64,000 bases of DNA from Capitella teleta (lineage: Eukaryota; Annelida; Polychaeta; Capitellidae), in NCBI GenBank assembly GCA_000328365.1, contig KB295454.1:187706-251705 (forward strand). Reading direction: 5' to 3'. Both the position numbers and the translations under genes were made by a program. Under the pieces are notes generated by a model that searched no databases, was not told the DNA's origin, and was given only the letters and a program-made list of their open reading frames with translations. Shown one piece after another: positions 56,420-64,000 of the stretch. Positions within the stretch are counted from its first letter, which is position 1. Each line of letters opens with the position of its first letter.

Positions 56420-57043
56420 TTAGATTGTTATAGCATGCAAATGCAGTGAATGTTTACCGCTTGTTTCAGAACATTGGTATGCCAAAGTAGTCCAACCAAT
56501 TAAGTCGACTTTAGTAAGTAAAAATTCTTTGCTGTTTGACTCTTCATCCATAGTGTAATATACCACATCTCCTTTCCCAATGATGAGTTGACCAACATCA
56601 TTGAATCGGATCCACAAATCAATAAAGTTGTTTGTAGACATGTATAGCCTCTCAATGCCCTATAAATATTACATTGTATTGAATAACCTTTCATAAATGA
56701 GTTGGGAAAAATGCCTTTACCTGCCAAAGTTGTATTGCGGTGTTATCAAAAAATTTGAGTAGTTTTAGAGCGTAGTCTTTACTGTTCAGATTAAAATATA
56801 TGTCCACAACCGTCATATGCATTTGTTTGTTGAATTTTTTCACGTGGAGCTCTTTTGTCGCCATGGGCTTATCGATTGCATGATCCTCACTAGTGAAATT
56901 TCGCTCACACATTTCCGCAGCTGATCCTGGAAGTTCAGAGCACTTTAGTTTGCACTCACCAATGAAACCAACACTTAAGGCTCACCCTGAGGAAGGGACG
57001 CCGTCAAAGTGAGAAGAACCGATGCAAAGAAAGCTGTCTTCAT
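56420..57043 (-). CDS. Small secreted protein, possibly FAMeT-like domain
   Basis: Minus-strand gene with a clear signal peptide (MKTAFFASVLLTLTASLP). Exons: 56986-57043, 56721-56926, then 56659 down to the stop at 56420 if exon 3 is not spliced; the phases (1, then 0) fit. The product is about 168 residues. The middle contains FIDLWIRFNDVGQLIIGKGD and, later, LIGWTTLAYQC. This resembles the FWIxWxxGxIxVGxG and VGVSTGW blocks of the farnesoic-acid O-methyltransferase-like (Methyltransf_FA) domain, which is common in extracellular invertebrate proteins and is not proven to be an enzyme. Two cysteines could form one disulfide. A GTAAAC donor at the end of exon 3 allows alternative ends in either duplicated copy downstream. 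The domain call is tentative; the gene structure is firmer. Confidence 0.6.
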
Positions 57044-57289
57044 CTTCAAAGGTTCGTTGGAATTGATTCTGATGAAGCAACAAAGCAAAATCAGGCACAT
57101 ATAAACGTTTTCTCGGTAGGATCGATATTGGCATTGAATCGATTAAAATTAATATATTATTATGGCAATATTTTCATTGTGAAATTTAATGACACAAATT
57201 TATAGCTAAAATTGAAGGCATATGTTACACAACCAAAGCAATTGTTAATTTATTACTGTATGCAATATAAATATGCATAAATATTTTCA

Positions 57290-57750
57290 AATGATTCACA
57301 CCAACAGCACAAAAATAATACATGCATTGAATTGTCAGGTAAAGCGTTCCACGTGCGTGGTGCAGCCACGCTAAAAGCACGATCATCAGTTAAAAATGAA
57401 GTGGTGAAAGACACAGTAAAACAGGTGTGCTGCCGCCGCGCGATGGTATCGATGTTCGACTGATGCACATTAAAAAAGTTTCTAAGGTAGGAAGGCGCGG
57501 TACAATGTACAACACTAAAAACTGTCACTAAAATTTTATACTTGGCGCGTTGGTTGACCGGAAACCAGTGGAGATCGTATAGGACTGGCGTGATGTGTAC
57601 ATGCCGACCAGTCCAACAGACAATTCGCGCAGTGGTGTTTTGTATTTTCTGAAGAAGCTGTCGCAGGTAGGTAGGGATCCCGCTGAGGAGAACATTTCCA
57701 TAGTCAATTCTGCTTCTTACAAGGCAGTGGGGTATTATTTTAGGGCATCC
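57290..57750 (-). mobile_element. LINE C-terminal fragment
   Basis: The minus strand from 57750 encodes SRIDYGNVLLSGIP, YLRQLLQKIQNTTARIV, HITPVLYDLHWFPVNQRAKY, KILVTVFSVVHCTAPSYLRN and then DRAFSVAAPRTWNALPDN. This is the standard thumb-to-C-terminus signature of CR1/L2-type non-LTR polyproteins. Both ends are truncated; the frame seems open across most of the piece. Confidence 0.85.
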
Positions 57751-58784
57751 TCATTTGACTAGCGCCTGTTTTTTTTTATGTTTGCGGTCTGCATGTAGAA
57801 TTCTCTGGAGATGGAGTAGACTGGTAAATTATTCTTATACGTCTAATTAACCTTTTGATAATTACGTCATCTCGTTAATGAACTACTAGGTATGATCGAT
57901 CTTGACCTTGAATCGACGGAAGTTTATTCGAATTTAAAACTGGAGTTGAAGACATAATTGTATCAATCTGAAATTATTTTTATAAGTAGGGATGCGCCGA
58001 TATCCGAATCCGGTATTCGGTATCCAGATATCCGGGCTGGTCAAAAAGATATCCGATATATATCGGATTTTAAAAACAAAGGTTTTTCCGTCACTTATCG
58101 TGTAATCGTTCAATATATTCTATATGCTTCTTTAAACATTTCCATTCAAAAGTATAGATATCTTCAATACTACCACACGCAGTAATATTTAGTTGGACGT
58201 GTATACTAGCATGATCCTTTATTACCCGGTATCAGTTGTTTTGCAACTGAATGGCTCGAAAACATGCCGTTTCAGAATATTAACATTGCATTCAGAAAGC
58301 TGAGATACAATTGACTATAACATGCATTGAACTCAATATAAATCTACTCATAATATAGTCGACTGAATCTAAGAAGGTTTCATAAGAAGCCCAACTCCCA
58401 CTCAAAACGGTTACAAGCGCCACATCACGCCCTCTAGTGAATGAGCTCGAAAGCGCTTTAATTGGCAAGCAATCGGCGCATTCAGCATTGTGACGATGGC
58501 GGAGCAACATGATAGATATATTTGTGGCGGAAAAATTATCGAAATGAGCAAGTTGTAGCCTGGCTATTGAACACACTGCGCAGCGTATGGAAGCGATGTT
58601 TATCAAGCACGTGCTTTTTCTGTGTTTAAAGTGTTGGGCTCAATTTACAGGATGATGTGGATGTTTTGCATTCAAATTGAACGATTTGACTGATCTGATA
58701 TGGTTGCTGCCAAAGAAAAGGCCAAAGCCACCTCGCCCCAATGTCCATCTAATCCTTCAGACTCTATTCCTTAGGACCTGGATT

Positions 58785-58825
58785 GTAATTCGTAATAATT
58801 GTAATTCTTCGGTGACTCTGCAGTG
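58785..58825 (+). mobile_element. SINE body fragment
   Basis: The stretch ATTGTAATTCTTCGGTGACT and its neighbours match the body of the SINE at 29527 (AATTATAATTCTTCTGTAACTCTGCAG). Only about 40 bases are preserved. Confidence 0.5.
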
Positions 58826-59406
58826 CTCTCTTTGCGATCACTCACTCATGCATCTAATAATAAAAATAAATAAAACTAATTCCAGAATAAGAACGCAAAT
58901 AAAACTGTTTCAAGAATGCTAGTTGCAATCAATGTAAACAGAATATGAAGTCCTTGAATTGAATGTTTGCAGATAAAAAGGTAATGCGTAATATTTCAGT
59001 AAGTTATGACATCATTCAAGCTCAGAATTGAAAACAGTTCAACATTTTGTCCTTGCTAAGATAAAGATAGAACAAAGCATTTGTAACAAAACACACCAGA
59101 AACAAAGGAGCATGGTTCCCACCTGTTTCATTCCCATAGCTAAAAAGGTAGAGCCTACATTGGTACACAGATAATACGACACAGAAGTATTCCGGTCACC
59201 CCTCGTAACTCTAATGAAAATTGTAAGAATCAAGAAATCTGAATTTAATTAACAAGAATTAGAATTCCATAAAGTAAATTAATCATCTCAGAATATTTAG
59301 CTTGATTGATCAACAATGGTCGATTGTATTATCGCCCATAGACATATTATATACAACAGTGACTGATAATAATCATATTATCCGCGTCAGACTTGTAAAA
59401 GTAGTG

Positions 59407-62400
59407 ATGAGGGTGTTAATGGTAGCCCTAGGGCTCTTTGCTTTGGCTCTTGCAAACGAAGAAGAAGCCAGGCAGTGGGCAGAAGAGTACAACGCCGAAG
59501 CTCAAGTCGTGTGGTATGACAATGTGGTTGCTTCGTGGAATTACAACACAAACTTAACTGACTACAATCAAGACGAATCGGTGAGATATTGATGATACTT
59601 ATTGCATTACTGTTTTATAGCTGTACATACGCTGCAACGACGCTTTAAATGTGTGGATCTTTCAAAATGGCATTTAAATATGACCTTAACACAATAAATT
59701 CTCGTAAAATAGGTATCCATTAATTATTTTTCTTAATTATTATTATCAACTTTCTGTGCTTTGTGGATGTAAGTAGAAAACATATTTGTGCCTTAGAATA
59801 TATACAAATGAATGATTCAGCTTTTATCCTCGCTCATCTTTTCAGCTCAAGTATTCTGCTATAAAAGCTGCATTTGACCGAGAATCAGGACTGACTGCAA
59901 GCTCATATGATTATGAGAACTTCGAAGACCAACTTCTGGCCAGGCAGTTTAGGAAGATTGCTGATATTGGAGAGGCGGTTCTTTCTGAGGAAGACTTCAA
60001 CAGGGTGAGTTATGACGTCATGGATCGTATTATTACACTGAATCAGGTGTGATAATTGCGTTATTTTAAGACATGATCACAATTTTGAACAATACTCTTG
60101 AACTCTTCTAAGATGTAAAAACTTAAATTATAAACCTGGATAAATATCTGAATATTAATTTCAGCAAAGTGAACTCAGAGCAGAAATGCAGAGAATCTAC
60201 AGCACTGCAGAGGCATGCAACAAACCCGGTGATGACGACCCAGACAAATGCTATCCCCTTGATCCAGGTAATCTACAATTAAATATTGAGGTAACCAATA
60301 ATTGAGACGTAACATTGAGTTTGATATCCCCTTGGTTTCCATACAAGATATCAATATGCAAGATTATTATGTCAATATTTTACTGAAATATTGCATCATC
60401 CAAATTCTCAAATTCCTTTTGAATATTCAAAGATCTGGAGCAGATCATGGCCACTTCAACGGATTGGGATGAGTTGAAATGGGCCTGGGAGAGTTGGAGG
60501 GATGTCAGCGGACGACTGATGCCTGACATGTACGAGGAATATGCCGGCCTGCTCAACAAAGCCGCTGACATGAACGGTAAGATTGCCCTAGCTGTATAAT
60601 GGAGTCTTATCACGATATAGCATATGTTTAATTTCTCATCAGAGTACATGTAAGTGATGCAACATACATATATATTATTTATAGAAGTATACGGCCGTCG
60701 TCTTCTATGTCTTTTTATATAGTACTTGGACCATGGCAGCGTTTACGTGTTATCAGCTAATTACATAACTCAGTACAACAAACTATCCAATCTACTTGTA
60801 TAACATTGACCAACCTAACTAATACCAGGGTTTCCTCAGGTTACGATGACAATGGCGATTACTGGAGATCATGGTACGAAATGGAAACCTTCGCCGAGGA
60901 ATGTGAGAGAATCTGGCAACAACTTCGTCCTCTGTATGAACAACTGCACGCTTACGTGCTTCGTAAACTGAAGGAGGTCCATGCTGACCACATCGATGAA
61001 TTCCCCTTCACTGGACACATCCCCGCCCACCTCCTTGGCATGATCAAACTGTCAAAATCTCACCATTGAGTTAATTTTACACGATTTTCCAGGAAATATG
61101 TGGTCGCAATCTTGGGGCAACATTGAAGAGTTTGTCAGACCCGCACCTGAAAAACCTGGCCTTGATGTCACAGAAGAGATGATCAGACAGGTAATGCCGT
61201 ATTATACAGCACACCTCGCTCCTTTGTATTATTATTGTTGCCATGTACTGAATTTCTTGTTGAAATTTTCTAGGGTTACACCCCACTCAAGATGTTTGAG
61301 TTGTCAGAAGAATTCTTCACTTCCCTGGGTTTGATTCCAATGACGGAAAAGTTCTGGGATGACACCATGATGGTGAAACCAGATGACAGAGATGTTGTAT
61401 GTCATGCTTCTGCGTGGGACTTCTACAACCAAGAGGATTTCAGGTACGTCGTTTAATCATAAATCTTAAAAACCAAGTGTTCAAATTTGAAGCCTACCAA
61501 AGAGTAATTCTGCGTATACATATACATAAGTAGAGTTTTAACTGTAGAGTGAAGCAATGTACTGAAGTCACCATGGATTGGTTGATCACAACTCATCATG
61601 AAATGGGTCACGTTGAGTACTACCTCCAATATAAAGAGCATCCCGTCCAGTTCCGCCGTGGTGGTAACCCAGGTAACTAATGTCTACATTTGTTTTTATG
61701 AAACGCAGAATCAAACAGTGCACGGAGGTTTCAATGTCTTGGTTGATCACTACTCACCACGAAATGGGGCACGTTGAATACTTCCTCCAATACAAAGACC
61801 TTCCCGTGCAATACAGGGATGGGGGTAACCCTGGTGAGATAATTACACCTTTAGATAACGATTGATATCACGAGTGTGATAAATGCACCTTGGTAATTAC
61901 CCTTAGATAAGAATTCCAAACACCTTTGAGATAAATATGCACCTTTGGGTGAGGATTGATACCCTCTGGGACATGTTTACATGATTCATATGAGGATTAC
62001 AACCTTAGATAGTTTCAAATTTCATGTGTGCATGTGCAAGGTTTGATCAATGATATGAGCTGACTCCATATAGGTCAGGTTGGTACACCATACGTTTTGC
62101 ACAATGCCAAGAGGGTCATATCTTGCATAATATGTGGTGATGGATATGCGAGGAATAATTTGCTTTCAATTAAAAGTGATTCTGCTCAAATATTTAGCAT
62201 CGTTATAGGTAACGAGGCTACCAGAAGCAGATAGAAATCAGTATACGTGTACAGATAGAATGAAAATATAAGTTACCAGGCTCAAACTCTGCCTTTGATA
62301 AAGTATGATGCTCTTTTCTCAAACCTTCTGTTTCACCGACACTCAATTACATTGTGGGACATACGATCATTTCCTTCCCATTTATGATGCAGGTTTCCAC

Positions 62401-63358
62401 GAGGCCATTGGAGATGTCTTGGCTCTGTCAGTGTCCACTCCAGAGCATCTTGAGGAGATTGGCCTTCTGCCGGACTTTGAGGATGACCCCGATGGTGACC
62501 TTAACTTCTTGATGAACCAAGCACTGGCCAAGATTGCTTTCATTCCCTTTGGATATCTGATTGACCAATGGAGATGGAACGTCTTTAGTGGGGAGACTCA
62601 GAAAGAGGACTACAACACGGATTGGTGGGAGATGAGGTGAATTCATGGCATTGTCTCTAGGGCCAATTTTTAATCTCTCATCAATAAGTATTCCTTGAAA
62701 TTTAACCCTCATCAAAAATATATGCGTTCTTCCTAATATCAATATCACACACAGATGCCGTTACCAGGGAGTGGCTCCACCTGTTGGGCGTCTTGCGACT
62801 GACTTTGATGCGGGAGCAAAGTATCATGTCCCTGCCAACACACCTTACATTAGGTTCGGTGATCGAGTCTGTCTTCGTAATTAGGTGTTTCAACTCATTT
62901 ATCTCACAGATATTTCATCAGTCATATCCTACAATTCCAATTCCACAAAGCAATGTGTGATGCGGCAGGTAACACAAATCCCCTGCACAGGTGTGACGTG
63001 TACAGATCAGAAGAGGCCGGCACTGCAATCGGGTAAGCCTGCTTACCCTTGCATATCCCAGTCATTTTCCCCAGCTCTGTTAATTTAAATTGACAATTCG
63101 ATATTTATCATAAATCTATTTATTTAATATACATATTCGAGCATCAGCCAATTCTGATATTTATATAGAGACCTGATGAAGTTGGGATCTTCTGTTCACT
63201 GGGAAGAGGCTTTGGAAGCCATGACTGGAACTACAGAGATGTCAGCCGAGCCACTGGTTGAGTACTTCGGGCCTCTGCTGGAGTGGTTGGAGGAGCAAAA
63301 CGCTGGAGAAACCATTGGTTGGTCGAACGAATGCCCCGAGGGAACCATTGTGCCATAA
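59407..63358 (+). CDS. ACE: Secreted single-domain angiotensin-converting enzyme (ACE/Ance, M2)
   Basis: Zinc peptidyl-dipeptidase of the M2 family. Exons: 59407-59580, 59846-60004, 60165-60267, 60433-60576, 60840-61037, 61093-61190, 61274-61443, then either 61548-61672 (8a) or 61709-61833 (8b), 62393-62636, 62755-62853, 62910-63032, 63169-63358. The product is 608 residues, close to Drosophila Ance (615), with signal peptide [16 protein letters not shown] and no membrane anchor. HEMGH gives zinc ligands His366 and His370 and catalytic Glu367; Glu394 in HEAIGD is the third ligand. The counterparts of human His353 and Ala354 ([12 protein letters not shown]), Lys511, His513, Tyr520, Arg522 and Tyr523 ([15 protein letters not shown]) and Arg489 (WWEMR) are present, so the enzyme should be active and chloride-responsive. 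The intron after 61037 appears to start with GC. Exons 8a and 8b are treated separately. It converges with a ZIP gene. Confidence 0.95.
61548..61833 (+). other. Mutually exclusive active-site exons 8a/8b of ACE
   Basis: Exon 8a (61548-61672) and exon 8b (61709-61833) are both 125 bases, both enter in phase 2 and leave in phase 1, and differ at 8 of 42 residues. Each contains the full HEMGH motif. Joining both would shift the frame, and the 36-base intron between them (61673-61708) is shorter than any spliced intron I could place in this window (shortest 48). At the residue aligned with human C-domain 391 (N-domain 369), 8a has Tyr and 8b has Phe; at 403 (381) 8a has Arg and 8b has Asp. Both have intact acceptor and donor sites, so neither looks like a dead copy. 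Confidence 0.9.
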
Positions 63359-63581
63359 TCGTTTTATGGTCATTGACTTTTTCAATCATATAGAACAGAG
63401 ATTGAATGCTTTGGGAGTTCTAATTTTTATGAGGATAAATTTGATGCTTGAATTATGATGACAACCCATGAGTCACACAAACCATTCATTTATTAAATGC
63501 AGTGCCAAACATGAGAAATGATATTTATCAAAATATATAAAATTCTGAATTTGATCTGTACAATTCAACTCATCATCGTTG
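63359..63581. other. Convergent 3' ends of ACE and ZIP genes
   Basis: Only 223 bases separate the two stop codons. On the minus strand an AATAAA is present near 63490, suitable for the ZIP gene. I see no clear AATAAA for ACE before it, so the ACE 3' UTR may use a variant signal or overlap the ZIP transcript. Confidence 0.5.
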
Positions 63582-63983
63582 TTAGATCGAGATGTACTCT
63601 TCAAATATGGCGATGATGAACATGATCATGATGCCCAGGACGAAACCAACATTGGCGGCAACAAGTATCGCAGTCGACCGATAATGCTTGTAAGTTCTCA
63701 CCATCTCAGGCATCTGCACAGAAATAAACATATACATTCAATAACAGTGAAAACAAAAATCAAAACAAAAAACCAAGATCAATTAATATACTTACAACAT
63801 TGCTCAATGCGACGTAGAGGAACATCCCAGCAGCGATTAGGAATATCCAAGATCTAGCCTCTTCATTTGAGGAGAGAGGAATTCCAATAAAGAGTCCTGC
63901 GAACGCGGCTAGCGTTGTTGCCAATTGCAAAATAGCCACCTTGGGCACCGACCAGCCAGCTGATAACATGATGGCAATATCAC
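63582..63983 (-). CDS. ZIP (SLC39) metal transporter, C-terminal part
   Basis: The last two exons of a ZIP-family divalent metal importer, continuing beyond the window. Exon 63796-63983 encodes GDIAIMLSAGWSVPKVAILQ, then WIFLIAAGMFLYVALSNV, which match the family's HELPHELGDFAVLLSAG and WIFALTAGLFMYVALVDM region (helices V-VII of the LIV-1 subfamily). Exon 63582-63713 encodes MPEMVR and the last helix (ILVAANVGFVLGIMIMFIIA), ending at TAA. The phases fit (1, then 0). The metal-binding HNxxD/HExxH helices lie upstream, outside the window, so substrate and exact member cannot be given. Confidence 0.88.
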
Positions 63984-64000
63984 CTGGAAACAGAAATATA

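Larger units (their letters stand above)
57044..59406. other. Spacer, secreted-protein gene to ACE
   Basis: Holds a LINE remnant (57290-57750), a short palindromic patch around 57993-58073 with ATATCCG/CGGATAT units, and a SINE body fragment at about 58785-58825. The part before 59407 should contain the ACE promoter. No gene is supported. Confidence 0.45.

Noticed and set aside
61709-61833. ACE exon 8b as a dead duplicate of 8a
   Set aside because: It has good splice sites, equal length and phase, no stop, and is even closer than 8a to the canonical KDLPV segment, so both copies look selected.

Overview
The window looks like AT-rich nuclear DNA of a marine invertebrate deuterostome, most probably a tunicate. 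That call is an inference. It rests on multi-exon animal genes with very short introns (the shortest I could place is 48 bases, most are 50-60), a complete fibrillar procollagen with a VWC domain, an AGMO homologue and an immune-receptor-like lectin pair. Another small-genome deuterostome is not excluded. Most genes here are broken into many exons. I joined them by GT-AG sites, reading phase and family resemblance; none of the joins has transcript support.

Layout. 1-3456: no recognisable gene. 3457-7634 (+): YME1L, the mitochondrial i-AAA protease. 8469-13210 (+) and 16656-19072 (-): two convergent paralogous membrane lectins, with LINE debris and a 50-N assembly gap between them. 21810-24279 (+): alkylglycerol monooxygenase. 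24280-29358: repeats only. 29359-33859 (+): a divergent SLC6-like membrane protein with a SINE in its first intron. 37370-51492 (+): a complete fibrillar procollagen of about 1456 residues. 51493-59406: SINE, a pogo-like MITE, LINE debris and one small secreted-protein gene (minus strand, 56420-57043). 59407-63358 (+): a secreted single-domain angiotensin-converting enzyme. 63582-63983 (-): the 3' end of a ZIP metal transporter, running off the window.

The strongest result is in the ACE gene. Two adjacent 125-base exons (61548-61672 and 61709-61833) both encode the zinc-binding HEMGH segment. They are 36 bases apart and both together would break the frame, so they look mutually exclusive. One copy carries Tyr and Arg where the human ACE N domain has Tyr369 and Arg381; the other carries Phe and Asp where the human C domain has Phe391 and Glu403. 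A single gene may therefore switch by splicing between the two S2-pocket types that vertebrates obtained by domain duplication.

The second result is the lectin pair. In each gene a WSC domain, encoded by a phase 1-1 exon cassette, sits inside the first C-type lectin domain, at the place of its long ligand-binding loop. The plus-strand gene ends in a canonical ITAM (YDEI-x7-YEPI), which predicts an activating immune-type receptor. The two paralogues are nearly identical over the first about 340 bp and well diverged elsewhere, as expected of gene conversion.

Other points: the procollagen has lost exactly the two C-propeptide cysteines that form interchain disulfides and has one Gly-to-Ala break in its helix; the SLC6-like protein has lost the sodium-site motifs. 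The genes share no obvious pathway and are simply neighbours.
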